Shown: positions 9,287 to 16,711, numbered from the stretch's first letter. The stretch: DNA of 41,340 nt from an uncultured Clostridia bacterium (GCA_947585965.1 CANPXK010000014.1:1-41340), one strand, 5' to 3'. Numbers and translations are program-made. The notes: a model not told the origin generated them from the letters alone.

Positions 9287-10612
9287 ATGAAAAATTTTAT
9301 ACGTGTTTCCGTTATTACAATATTTCTTTTTGCCGCCACGATACTTCCATGTATCACAGCGGCATTAAGCTTATCACCTTGGCTTTATCCGGCGGCTGCT
9401 GTCTTATTTTTGTTTTGTAATATTGTACCTGTGCCAAGAAAAGGTTTGAGCAATAAGCTTAAAAATGCGGCTTTTGGAGCGGATTTGCTCTGCTCATTTC
9501 TTGCATTGCTGATTTTCGATTCCTTTTTTGCCTTGCTTTCGCTTACGGTGTATTCGGATATTTTCAGCGGAACATTATGGCTTGAAGTTCTGATTGCGGT
9601 GCTTGCACTGTTTATTATATTCTGGAACGGAATTATAAGGGTATATCTTTGCGCCGCCATGATAGGCGGAAAATGGCGTATTATCGGATTGATTTGCGGT
9701 ATGATACCCATAGCGAATATAATTGTTCTTGTCAGAATAATAAGTCTTACAAGAAAAGAGATCGCTATGGAGGAGAGAAGATACAAACGCAATAAGGAGC
9801 GCAGCGGGCAGAATATCTGCAAGACAAAATATCCTATATTACTGGTTCACGGAGTATTTTTCAGAGATTTAGATAAGTTCAACTACTGGGGAAGAATACC
9901 GGCGGAGCTTGAAAAAAACGGTGCAGTACTTTATTACGGAGAACAGCAGTCAGCACTGGGAATTGAGGAAAGCGGTTCGGAGTTAGCAAAGAAAATAGAG
10001 GAGATCATAAGAAAAACAGGCTGTGAAAAGGTAAATATAATTGCCCATTCAAAGGGCGGACTTGACAGCCGTTATGCTATATCCTGCCTTGGAACGGATA
10101 AGTATGTCGCTTCGCTTACAACAATAAATACACCGCACAGGGGCTGTGTTTTTGCCGAGTGGCTGCTTGACAATATGCCTGAAAGCTTTCAAAATAGTGT
10201 TGCGGATAAATATAATACTGCCTTGAAGCTTATAGGTGACAGTACACCGGATTTTCTAAAGGCAGTCGGAGACCTTAAGGCTTCGGAATGTGAAAAGTTC
10301 AATAAAAATGTTCCGGATATGCCGGATGTATATTATCAGAGTGTGGGGAGCAAAATAAATAAAGCGATGACAAGTGCTTTTCCGCTGAATTTTTCTCATT
10401 TACTTGCAAAGCATTTTGACGGGCCGAATGACGGACTTGTAACTATAAACTCGGCAAAGTGGGGAGAAAAGTTCACCTACCTTGAGTCGAAATCTGCGGA
10501 CGGGGTTTCTCATGCGGATGTTATCGACCTTTTCAGGCATGATAAGCCCGACCTTGATATCAGGGAGTTTTATGTTCAGCTTGTGAGTGACCTCAGGGAA
10601 AGAGGATTTTGA
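9287..10612 (+). CDS. Membrane-anchored lipase/esterase-like alpha/beta hydrolase
   Basis: This 441-residue protein has an N-terminal half of about five hydrophobic helices (roughly 5-27, 31-49, 65-88, 97-123 and 131-153), then a lipase-like alpha/beta hydrolase domain. The oxyanion strand reads YPILLVHG (182-189). The nucleophile elbow is AHSKGG with Ser255. A probable acid lies in FDGPNDGLV and the His in GVSHADV. The pattern resembles triacylglycerol lipases or esterases. The multi-TM anchor is unusual for secreted lipases and suggests a membrane-surface enzyme. It starts 3 bp after the dehydratase-like gene, so it is probably in the same transcript, although no metabolic link is evident. 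The substrate is not predictable. Confidence 0.75.
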   Translation: MKNFIRVSVITIFLFAATILPCITAALSLSPWLYPAAAVLFLFCNIVPVPRKGLSNKLKNAAFGADLLCSFLALLIFDSFFALLSLTVYSDIFSGTLWLEVLIAVLALFIIFWNGIIRVYLCAAMIGGKWRIIGLICGMIPIANIIVLVRIISLTRKEIAMEERRYKRNKERSGQNICKTKYPILLVHGVFFRDLDKFNYWGRIPAELEKNGAVLYYGEQQSALGIEESGSELAKKIEEIIRKTGCEKVNIIAHSKGGLDSRYAISCLGTDKYVASLTTINTPHRGCVFAEWLLDNMPESFQNSVADKYNTALKLIGDSTPDFLKAVGDLKASECEKFNKNVPDMPDVYYQSVGSKINKAMTSAFPLNFSHLLAKHFDGPNDGLVTINSAKWGEKFTYLESKSADGVSHADVIDLFRHDKPDLDIREFYVQLVSDLRERGF

Positions 10613-10747
10613 AATTTTTTGGCGGTTATTATGTCACTGAAATAAGGGATATTTATATAGGAAACATCACCGGAATACATAACAGAATTAATGTACAGTA
10701 AAGTTATGAGCACAAATTGAACTGTGCCGCGGCACAGGAGGGATATT

Positions 10748-11428
10748 ATGAAAAAGTGGGACGAGCTGCCCGAAAAATTAAAAAATGAGGCTGTGCGCCC
10801 CTATTATGATATCTTATCTAAAAAGGGAGCAAGCCGTGTTATAAAGAGGATATTCGATATATTTGTCGCACTTATACTGACGGTTATAGCTTCACCGTTT
10901 ATGCTTATAATAGCGATATGGATAAAGCTTGATTCAAAGGGAAAGGTATTTTTCCGTCAAAGGCGTGTCACGACATACGGACGGGTTTTCGGTATATACA
11001 AATTCCGTACTATGGTATCTGATGCGGAAAAGCTTGGTACGCAGGTTACGGTAAACAATGACAGCAGAGTAACGAGGGCGGGGCATTTTCTCAGGAAATT
11101 CCGACTTGACGAGCTTCCGCAGCTTTTCAATGTTCTGAAGGGTGACATGAGTTTTGTCGGCACCCGACCCGAGGTAGAACGATATGTTGACAGGTACAGT
11201 GATGAGATGATGGCAACTCTGCTTATGCCTGCCGGTATAACGTCGCTTGCGAGTATAAAATTCAAGGACGAGGAGAAGCTTCTGAGCGGGGCGGAGGACA
11301 CGGACGAGGTATATGTAAATGATGTACTTCCGCAAAAGATGAAGTATAATCTTGAGTACCTGAGAAAGTTTAATTTCTTCTATGACATAAAGCTGATGTT
11401 TATGACATTCTTTGCTGTGCTTAAGTAA
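10748..11428 (+). CDS. Polyprenyl-phosphate sugar-1-phosphate transferase (bacterial sugar transferase)
   Basis: This 226-residue initiating glycosyltransferase moves a sugar-1-phosphate onto undecaprenyl phosphate, starting polysaccharide or glycan synthesis at the inner membrane face. It has one N-terminal hydrophobic hairpin (RIFDIFVALILTVIASPFML), then the family hallmarks FRQRRVT, YKFRTM, FRLDELPQLFNVLKGDMSFVGTRPE in order. The ATG at 10748 is preferred because aggagg (10736-10741) sits 6 nt before it; the frame is open from a GTG at 10724, which has no such site. The length is that of the short single-domain class. It is not in a glycan cluster here; the dehydratase at 2796-4721 is a possible supplier of its sugar. 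A terminator follows. Confidence 0.9.
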   Translation: MKKWDELPEKLKNEAVRPYYDILSKKGASRVIKRIFDIFVALILTVIASPFMLIIAIWIKLDSKGKVFFRQRRVTTYGRVFGIYKFRTMVSDAEKLGTQVTVNNDSRVTRAGHFLRKFRLDELPQLFNVLKGDMSFVGTRPEVERYVDRYSDEMMATLLMPAGITSLASIKFKDEEKLLSGAEDTDEVYVNDVLPQKMKYNLEYLRKFNFFYDIKLMFMTFFAVLK

Positions 11429-11482
11429 ATAATATCTGTTTGCTTTTTCATTGCAGTAACAAGTGTATTTATGCTGCAAAAA

Positions 11483-11520
11483 AACAGAGAGTCACACATA
11501 TGGCTCTCTGTTATATTTTT
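11483..11520 (+). terminator. Terminator after the sugar transferase
   Basis: Arms AACAGAGAGTC (11483-11493) and GGCTCTCTGTT (11502-11512) pair over 11 bp with one G-U, then a U-rich tail at 11513-11520. Confidence 0.8.
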
Positions 11521-11544
11521 AAGTGACTGTTTTTTGTTAAATCT

Positions 11545-11564
11545 GTTTCAGGTAAGTCTGAAAC
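11545..11564. repeat. Small perfect inverted repeat beside the transketolase remnant
   Basis: GTTTCAG (11545-11551) and CTGAAAC (11558-11564) form a 7-bp stem with a 6-nt loop, 18 bp beyond the stop codon of the transketolase remnant. It could be the old downstream hairpin of the transketolase gene, but no U-run follows on the minus strand. Confidence 0.4.
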
Positions 11565-11582
11565 ATTGATACAGCGTCCGAA

Positions 11583-11640
11583 TCACTCTTTTATCAGCTC
11601 AACTATCTTCTTTTCAATTCCGTCCTTGTCAAGTCCGAAT
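11583..11640 (-). pseudogene. Detached 3'-end copy of the transketolase C-terminal subunit gene (outer direct repeat)
   Basis: On the minus strand this stretch encodes FGLDKDGIEKKIVELIKE followed by TGA. The intact gene at 13336 ends FGLDKDGIEKKIVELIKK followed by TAA. A 45-bp core (11596-11640) is identical to 13349-13393. Beyond the core the two copies continue in frame with substitutions, two of them synonymous (CTG/CTT, AAA/AAG). Nothing further upstream of the gene is present, so this is only the last 18 codons. It sits exactly at the far edge of the AT-rich two-gene cassette. It looks like the original end of the gene pushed away by an insertion that brought its own end. Confidence 0.85.
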
Positions 11641-11725
11641 CTGCCCGGATTTTTGCAGATGTTTAAATTTTTTATTATACTATAGGCATAATTGTTAGTT
11701 TGATAGATTTTATAATCAAATACTC

Positions 11726-12577
11726 CTAAGTGAAAAAGAGAAATTTAAAAGCATATGCCAAACAAACCCCAACAATTCCTATAATAAAAACGCAGTTAAC
11801 AAACACGATAAACCATTTTTTTCTTTCGTTTTTACCATTAATTTGATATACAAAATCTATTAATAAACAAATCAGATTAAATAAAACAAAACCGATGATT
11901 AAAGCAATTAAAGTTATTCTGTATATCGAAGGTTTATTTATATTTTCTAAAACAGAACTCGAAAACACTGTTCCGCCGGTAAATGCCAGAACAATCGCTG
12001 CAAATATTCCAAGAATTGTAATATATTCTTTTTGCATACCTGCTTGTTTATCCTGAACCTCTTTAGCAATATTCTGAAAATTTTCGGTTGTTTCATGTGC
12101 CAGCTCAGTAAGCTCCCTTTTTGTTTCCTTAAAATCATCTTCAATGCTCTTCAAGGATAATTTATTGTTTGTTAATTCGGATTTTGTTTTATCTGTCATT
12201 TCTTTAGTATAATTAATTCTTGCAATATCAAGATTTGTATGATCGTATAATTTTAGGATCTCTTTGCTTATATCAATCATATTTTTACTTTTATCATAAT
12301 TTCTGGGAATGTATGCATCTTTGATAACCTGGATATTTTGTGCCAGAATATCCAGACTGCCAATGCTTGAATCTCCATCAATTAATGTTAAGGTCGAGAA
12401 AATATCAGAATAGTAATGACGAAAATTTTCTTCATCACAATTATAATATACAGACTCGAGCTTTTTGAAATAAATATCTTTGTTTTTCGCATCCTTGAGT
12501 ATATCTTGAGATTTAGATAACTCTATTAATATATTATTTAATGTTTCCCTTTTATTCTGTTCATGCTCTGCATTCAT
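11726..12577 (-). CDS. Coiled-coil protein with three C-terminal membrane helices (candidate toxin/effector partner of the Panacea protein)
   Basis: This 283-residue protein is not assigned to a named family. Residues 1-115 are helical and charged. About 118-183 is rich in heptad-like charged helix (TKEMTDKTKSEL onward), probably a coiled coil. Three hydrophobic segments follow at about 185-207, 219-242 and 255-281, the last ending the protein. It starts at ATG 12577, 3 bp after the stop of the Panacea-domain gene, with GGGG about 7 nt upstream, so the two are translationally coupled. In known Panacea systems the second gene is a diverse toxin, often membrane-active; here that role is inference from order and spacing. 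Base composition is much more AT-rich than the neighbours, and the pair is flanked by a duplicated gene end, both signs of acquisition. Confidence 0.6.
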   Translation of the reverse strand: MNAEHEQNKRETLNNILIELSKSQDILKDAKNKDIYFKKLESVYYNCDEENFRHYYSDIFSTLTLIDGDSSIGSLDILAQNIQVIKDAYIPRNYDKSKNMIDISKEILKLYDHTNLDIARINYTKEMTDKTKSELTNNKLSLKSIEDDFKETKRELTELAHETTENFQNIAKEVQDKQAGMQKEYITILGIFAAIVLAFTGGTVFSSSVLENINKPSIYRITLIALIIGFVLFNLICLLIDFVYQINGKNERKKWFIVFVNCVFIIGIVGVCLAYAFKFLFFT

Positions 12578-12580
12578 ATA

Positions 12581-13000
12581 TTATCCCCTGTTTTTTATTA
12601 AATCTATTGGAATAATCTGATGATCACCGATTCCGTTTTTGTAAATCAAGTCCCATGCCTTTCCTTGACTGTGTGTATCATAGACCAAATCCCATGGATT
12701 TAATTTCCTCTTTTCTTCAACAATGGGATTAATTACATCCGTGTGATCAATTTTTTTGCTGATGTCATATTTCACCCTGATAGGCAAAGCGCCAAATCCG
12801 CAGTATTTCTTATATACCACCGGTACGACGGGACCAAATTGCCATGCTTCTATCTGCTCCGAAAAAGGTTCAATACCTTTTCGTAAAAATTCTCTTTGTA
12901 TATAATAAAGAATTTTTTGTAACTGCAGATTTGAAATTGGGTGCTTGTCAACGGTACATTTGTTGATAATATATTTTGCTATATTCAGTGCTTCAGACAT
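12581..13000 (-). CDS. Panacea-domain (DUF4065, SocA/GepA-like) antitoxin-type protein
   Basis: This 139-residue protein shows the DUF4065/Panacea pattern: an N-terminal helix (SEALNIAKYIINKC), SNLQLQKILYYIQ, then EAWQFGPVVPVVYKKY, and a basic C terminus. Family members act as antitoxins that neutralise varied toxins encoded next to them (PanAT; SocAB in Caulobacter). The start is placed at 13000 because AAGGGGAG lies about 6 nt upstream and the promoter's expected start point (about 13029) leaves no leader for the longer 13024 start. The gene is first in a two-gene unit with 3 bp between the genes. Its promoter holds small inverted repeats, consistent with autoregulation. The cassette is AT-rich and bounded by a 45-bp direct repeat. 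Alternative: a phage-type GepA regulator. Confidence 0.8.
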   Translation of the reverse strand: MSEALNIAKYIINKCTVDKHPISNLQLQKILYYIQREFLRKGIEPFSEQIEAWQFGPVVPVVYKKYCGFGALPIRVKYDISKKIDHTDVINPIVEEKRKLNPWDLVYDTHSQGKAWDLIYKNGIGDHQIIPIDLIKNRG

Positions 13001-13035
13001 AATAATCTCCCCTTTCGACAACACCTCTACAATAT

Positions 13036-13076
13036 ATTATATGATATACTAATGTATTTTTCAATACTTAGAGTAT
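13036..13076 (-). promoter_or_regulatory. Promoter with operator-like inverted repeats for the Panacea cassette
   Basis: On the minus strand TTGAAA (plus coordinates 13059-13064) and TATAAT (13036-13041) are separated by exactly 17 nt. ATAC-N4-GTAT (13046-13057) lies in the spacer and ATACT-TAG-AGTAT (13064-13076) abuts the -35. Such paired small palindromes suit repressor binding, as expected for an autoregulated antitoxin pair. The operator part is inference. Confidence 0.55.
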
Positions 13077-13212
13077 AATTTGTATAATTTTATAATTATT
13101 CTTAGCAATTAATTTGTATATTTTAAGCCACTTTTTATATATTTGTTGTTTTAAATAAAATATTATATGGTCGGTATTTTTTATTGTATCCGGGATATTT
13201 TTATTACCAAAA
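13077..13212. other. AT-rich non-coding spacer upstream of the Panacea cassette
   Basis: Together with the promoter and the hairpin beside it, this makes up the gene-free stretch 13001-13335. The sequence is mostly A and T. I see no open frame of note, no RNA gene and no repeat shared with elsewhere in the window. Confidence 0.4.
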
Positions 13213-13250
13213 GATGACGAGAGATCTGCGTCTGCAGTGCTCTCGTCATC
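13213..13250 (-). terminator. Strong hairpin downstream of the transketolase genes
   Basis: GATGACGAGAG (13213-13223) and CTCTCGTCATC (13240-13250) are perfectly complementary over 11 bp. The loop contains a second CTGC/GCAG pairing. On the minus strand a short TTTT follows. It probably ends the transketolase transcript and insulates the cassette. Confidence 0.65.
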
Positions 13251-13335
13251 AACACTTTTATAGATAGGATGTAGATGATATGATTTGAAATAATTAACAG
13301 ATAAATAAACCCAATAAAAGTGACACTTGCTACTG

Positions 13336-14280
13336 TTATTTCTTTATAAGCTCAACTATCTTCTTTTCAATTCCGTCCTTGTCAAGTCCGAATTCCGCTA
13401 AAAGTCCGACAGCAGGACCGCTGTGTCCGAACGTGTCCTCAACACCGATACGGTATACCGGAACAGGATAATTCTCCGCTGTGACTGCCGCAACGGCTTC
13501 ACCAAGTCCGCCTATTATATTATGTTCCTCAACAGTAATTATCTTTCCCGTTTCCTTTGCGGCTTTTATGATAATATCCTTGTCTATAGGCTTTATGGTG
13601 TGCATATTGATAAGACGGGCATTAATTCCCTTTTCTTTTAATTCACGGACAGCTTTGAGTGCCTCGTAAACGACAAGTCCCGTTGCTATAACGGTTACAT
13701 CATTGCCTTCTTCAAGGGTTATGCCCTTGCCTATCTCAAAACTGTAATTATCCGGATCGTTAAAGCTGTCTATTGCAAGCCTGCCAAGACGGATGTAGAC
13801 AGGACCGTTATATGCATATGCTGCCTTGACAGCCTCAATCATTTCATAATGATCCGCAGGATTGAGTATTACCATCCCCGGAATAGTCCTCATAAGGGCT
13901 ATATCCTCACAGCACTGATGTGTGGCTCCGTCCTCACCAACAGATATACCGGCATGAGAACCGGCGATCTTTACGTTAAGGTGCGGATAGCCTACCGAAT
14001 TCCTTACCTGCTCATATGCCCTTCCTGTTGCAAACATTGCAAACGAAGCCGCAAACGGTACTTTTCCGGCTGCTGCAAGTCCTGCTGCAACTCCTATCAT
14101 ATTTCCTTCGGCAATTCCGCAGTCAAAGAAACGCTCCGGATATGCCTTTTTGAAAATTTCCGTCTTTGTAGCAGCCGCAAGGTCTGCATCAAGAACTACA
14201 ATATCATCATGCTCCTTCGCAAGCTCACACAAAGCCTGACCGAAGCTTTCTCTTGTCGCAATTTTAATACTTTCTGCCAT
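13336..14280 (-). CDS. tkt: Transketolase, C-terminal subunit (pyrimidine-binding and C domains)
   Basis: This 314-residue protein corresponds to the second half of transketolase. The pyrimidine-binding domain includes FDCGIAEGNMIGVAAGLA with the catalytic Glu and a SVGEDGATHQ loop; the C-terminal domain follows. With the next gene it forms the split transketolase common in Clostridia and Archaea. It uses thiamine diphosphate to move two-carbon units between sugar phosphates in the pentose phosphate pathway. It starts 2 bp after the stop of the N-terminal subunit gene, so they are one operon. Its last 45 bp recur exactly at 11596-11640, beyond the inserted Panacea cassette; the copy at 13349-13393 is inside this gene and leaves the protein complete. 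Confidence 0.93.
   Translation of the reverse strand: MAESIKIATRESFGQALCELAKEHDDIVVLDADLAAATKTEIFKKAYPERFFDCGIAEGNMIGVAAGLAAAGKVPFAASFAMFATGRAYEQVRNSVGYPHLNVKIAGSHAGISVGEDGATHQCCEDIALMRTIPGMVILNPADHYEMIEAVKAAYAYNGPVYIRLGRLAIDSFNDPDNYSFEIGKGITLEEGNDVTVIATGLVVYEALKAVRELKEKGINARLINMHTIKPIDKDIIIKAAKETGKIITVEEHNIIGGLGEAVAAVTAENYPVPVYRIGVEDTFGHSGPAVGLLAEFGLDKDGIEKKIVELIKK
13349..13393. repeat. Inner 45-bp direct repeat (transketolase 3' end)
   Basis: It is identical base for base to 11596-11640 and in the same orientation. The two copies bracket about 1.7 kb of AT-rich DNA carrying the Panacea pair. The arrangement resembles attL/attR flanks of an element that integrated at the 3' end of a conserved gene, although no integrase is present. 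Confidence 0.9.
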
Positions 14281-14282
14281 GA

Positions 14283-15125
14283 TTACGCCTCCAATGCTTT
14301 AAGCTGAGCGTTAAGCTCGTCCATAGCTGTTTTATACTGCTCTGCGTTCGGAGCCTTACCATGCCAGCCTACCTGATTTTCCATATATGAAACACCCTTG
14401 CCCTTAACGGTTTTTGCTATTATGGCAACAGGCTTATCCTTTATTGTCTTAGCCTTGCCGAGTGCATCTTCAATCTGCTCAAAATCATGTCCGTCTATTT
14501 CATAAACCTCAAAGCCGAAAGCCGTGAATTTTTCATTAAGCTTATCAAGACCGGCAACATCCTCGACACTTCCGTCAATCTGCAGACCGTTATAATCCAC
14601 AATAGCAACAAGGTTGTCAAGCTTATAATGAGAAGCAAACATGGCGGCCTCCCACACCTGTCCTTCTTCACATTCTCCGTCACCGAGCATAGCATATACA
14701 CGATAGCTGTCGCCGCTGAGCTTGGCAGAGAGTGCCATTCCGCAGGCAGCGGATATTCCCTGACCGAGAGATCCCGAACTCATATCCACACCCGGAGTAT
14801 TTTTCATATCGGGATGCCCCTGAAGCATTGCACCTATATGACGCAGGGATTTTATTTCCTCTGTGGGGAAAAAGCCTTTAAGTGCAAGTGCGGCATAAAG
14901 TGCCGGGCAGCAATGCCCCTTGGAGAGAACAAAGCGGTCACGCTTCGGATCCTCGGGATTTTTGGGGTCTACATTCATCTCCTTAAAATAGAGATAGGTC
15001 ATGATATCGGCAGCGGACAGTGAGCCGCCCGGATGACCCGATTTTGCATTGAAAACACCTTCAACAGTCCACAGTCTTACTTTGCAGGCTGTTTTTTTCA
15101 GTTCTAAAAGCTCTGATTTGTTCAT
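14283..15125 (-). CDS. tkt: Transketolase, N-terminal subunit (diphosphate-binding domain)
   Basis: This 280-residue protein is the thiamine-diphosphate/magnesium-binding half of split transketolase. Visible signatures are SGHPGGSLSAADI near the N terminus, SKGHCCPALYA, SGSLGQGISAACG and the cofactor motif MLGDGECEEGQVWEA. It pairs with the downstream C-terminal subunit, 2 bp away, to form the active enzyme. The start at 15125 has GGAGG about 12 nt upstream, rather far. The nearer ATG inside the spacer is out of frame. A TATAAT (minus strand, plus coordinates 15168-15173) lies just upstream, next to a perfect 7-bp palindrome at 15150-15165 that could be an operator. Confidence 0.93.
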   Translation of the reverse strand: MNKSELLELKKTACKVRLWTVEGVFNAKSGHPGGSLSAADIMTYLYFKEMNVDPKNPEDPKRDRFVLSKGHCCPALYAALALKGFFPTEEIKSLRHIGAMLQGHPDMKNTPGVDMSSGSLGQGISAACGMALSAKLSGDSYRVYAMLGDGECEEGQVWEAAMFASHYKLDNLVAIVDYNGLQIDGSVEDVAGLDKLNEKFTAFGFEVYEIDGHDFEQIEDALGKAKTIKDKPVAIIAKTVKGKGVSYMENQVGWHGKAPNAEQYKTAMDELNAQLKALEA

Positions 15126-15149
15126 TCCGTTTCATTTCCTCCGATTCAA

Positions 15150-15173
15150 TCGGCATAGATGCCGAATATTATA
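15150..15173 (-). promoter_or_regulatory. Transketolase promoter -10 and adjacent palindrome
   Basis: On the minus strand TATAAT (plus 15168-15173) is followed by TCGGCAT-N2-ATGCCGA (15150-15165), a perfect inverted repeat centred roughly where transcription should start. A protein bound there would block initiation. It could also be a short mRNA hairpin next to the ribosome site. No clear -35 pairs with 17-nt spacing. Confidence 0.45.
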
Positions 15174-15233
15174 CAAAGTAATTATATCATACGGACAATA
15201 TATTTTATTTCTGCATAAGAAATAAAACTTCCA

Positions 15234-16175
15234 TTAATTATTATGTTTGTCCGTATTATCTATTTTCAGTGGTTTGTCAAGAGTATCGTCAAGATCGGAT
15301 TTTGTTTTTGATGATTTCCCGGTGTTTCTTGCAGCCCTCGCTGCTTCAAAAGCTTCCTTTGAGGGTCGAGGATCATTTGTCTTTTGGTTTGATACGGGCG
15401 GTCTGACGTCCGACTTTTTATTCTTCATATTATAAAATATTACAAATGCTACTCCGGCAAGTCCTATCAGCAACAGTGGCAGACCGATAACGAGGAATAT
15501 CCATGCATCGTTTTCCTTGCTTTCATTATCTTTTATTGAGTCAAATTCTCCTTCGCTGCTTTCACTGCTATCCCTGATTGTTTTGCTTACTTCCGAGGAA
15601 AATTGGCTTTCAAGATCTTCCCAATCTTCTGAAGTGAGTTCCGAAGTATCGACGGAGACATCACTTGTCTCCGAGGTTGTACCCGTTTCAGGAGCATCAG
15701 TACCTTCATCACTTGATTCCTCGTAATAGGTGTCATCATAACTTGATTCGTCATAGTAGGTGTCATCATAGCTTGACTCATCATAGTAGGTGTCGTCATA
15801 GCTTGACTCATCATAGTAGGTGTCGTCATAGCTTGACTCGTCATAGTAGGTGTCGTCATAGCTGGACTCGTCATAGTAGGTGTCATCATAGCTTGACTCG
15901 TCATAGTAGGTATCGTCATAGCTTGATTCGTCATAGTAGGTGTCGTCATAGCTTGATTCATCATAGTAGGTATCGTCATAGCTTGATTCATCATAGTAGG
16001 TGTCGTCATAGCTTGATTCGTCATAGTAGGTGTCGTCGTAGCTTGATTCATCATAGTAGTTGTTGTCCGTATAATCGGGTTCGGCACTTGCCGTGATAGC
16101 AAGGGATGAAAGCATTGCAATAATCAGCCCACCCGAAAAAAGAATTTTTCCGTACTTACCTCTGTTATTTATCAT
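15234..16175 (-). CDS. Secreted, membrane-anchored protein with tandem YDDTYYDESS repeats
   Basis: This 313-residue protein is of unknown function. Residues 1-31 form a signal peptide (basic start, hydrophobic core, ASA cleavage site). From about 40 to 159 the sequence is a 10-residue unit, YYDESSYDDT, repeated about twelve times almost without change. A Ser/Thr/Glu-rich acidic stretch follows to about 220. One membrane helix lies at about 223-249 and a 64-residue charged cytoplasmic tail ends the protein. The ribosome site AAAGGA precedes ATG 16175. The repeat stretch is strongly acidic and one-third tyrosine, suited to metal binding, cross-linking or an extended stalk; none of these is shown. 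The neighbours (transketolase, ribosomal proteins) do not inform. Other-frame ORFs here are repeat artefacts. Confidence 0.8.
   Translation of the reverse strand: MINNRGKYGKILFSGGLIIAMLSSLAITASAEPDYTDNNYYDESSYDDTYYDESSYDDTYYDESSYDDTYYDESSYDDTYYDESSYDDTYYDESSYDDTYYDESSYDDTYYDESSYDDTYYDESSYDDTYYDESSYDDTYYDESSYDDTYYEESSDEGTDAPETGTTSETSDVSVDTSELTSEDWEDLESQFSSEVSKTIRDSSESSEGEFDSIKDNESKENDAWIFLVIGLPLLLIGLAGVAFVIFYNMKNKKSDVRPPVSNQKTNDPRPSKEAFEAARAARNTGKSSKTKSDLDDTLDKPLKIDNTDKHNN
15721..16050. repeat. Tandem array of eleven 30-bp units inside the repeat-protein gene
   Basis: Eleven consecutive 30-bp units begin at 15721, 15751 and so on to 16021, with a diverged twelfth at 16051. Differences are mostly third-codon changes (for example gac/gat, tca/tcg) that keep the peptide. 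There are no unique spacers, so it is not CRISPR. The array is prone to copy-number change by slippage or recombination. Confidence 0.95.
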
Positions 16176-16711
16176 AATTATTTATCCTTTCGGACTGTAA
16201 GTTAATCTAATCTATAATATCATAAATCGACATCATTTTACAACATGATTTTTATATTTCTGCGAATTTACGGTATATAACTTCACAAATGAGTATTTAA
16301 TGTTTATTTTTACTATTTTTTTGCTTAACATCGGATTTATATTTCTTTTAGGTATACACATTCATATTATTTCCTTCTATAGTGTATAACATACCCGATA
16401 GTCGCTTTTTTACTACCGTATCCGCAGCTGTTTTTCTATATGAAAATAAATATCAAAATATGAATCGGTTTAAAAGGGCATCTGACGGACAGCGGAAAAT
16501 CAAAATCACATATTAGAAAATTTGAGCATATTTGAGTATATAACGGAAAACGCGAGATTTTAAATGCTGGATTAAAAAAATATCAAAAAACCCTTGACTT
16601 AATACAAAAGCTATGTTATTATCTTATCTGTGACTTGTAGGCTTAGGCGATATGTCGGGCTTTATTAAGTATAAAAAACAGAAATTTGGATTTTCAGGGA
16701 GGATTTACGCT
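16176..16711. other. Long AT-rich intergenic region with rplM leader
   Basis: This 536-bp gene-free stretch lies between the divergent repeat-protein gene and rplM. The left part is AT-rich, and a weak minus-strand promoter (TTGTAA and TATTAT with an 18-nt spacer near 16220-16244) may serve the repeat-protein gene. The right part holds the rplM promoter and an mRNA leader of about 80 nt. I see no convincing RNA gene or ribosomal-protein autoregulatory fold. Confidence 0.5.
16594..16622 (+). promoter_or_regulatory. Sigma-A promoter of rplM-rpsI
   Basis: TTGACT (16594-16599) and TATTAT (16617-16622) are separated by 17 nt, upstream of the rplM start by 90 nt. Confidence 0.75.

Noticed and set aside
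11641..13335. Insertion sequence or integrase-bearing element between the transketolase repeats
   Set aside because: No transposase, integrase or terminal inverted repeats are visible; only the two cassette genes are supported.
15721..16060. 30-bp repeats as a CRISPR array
   Set aside because: Units are contiguous with no unique spacers, and they code for a repeated peptide in frame with a signal peptide.
15587..16120. Repetitive alternative-frame ORFs over the repeat protein, on both strands
   Set aside because: They arise because a 30-bp unit stays open in other frames; they lack ribosome sites, and only the chosen frame has signal peptide and anchor.
16623..16711. Ribosomal protein autoregulatory leader upstream of rplM
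   Set aside because: A leader of about 80 nt exists, but I could not draw a convincing conserved fold in it.
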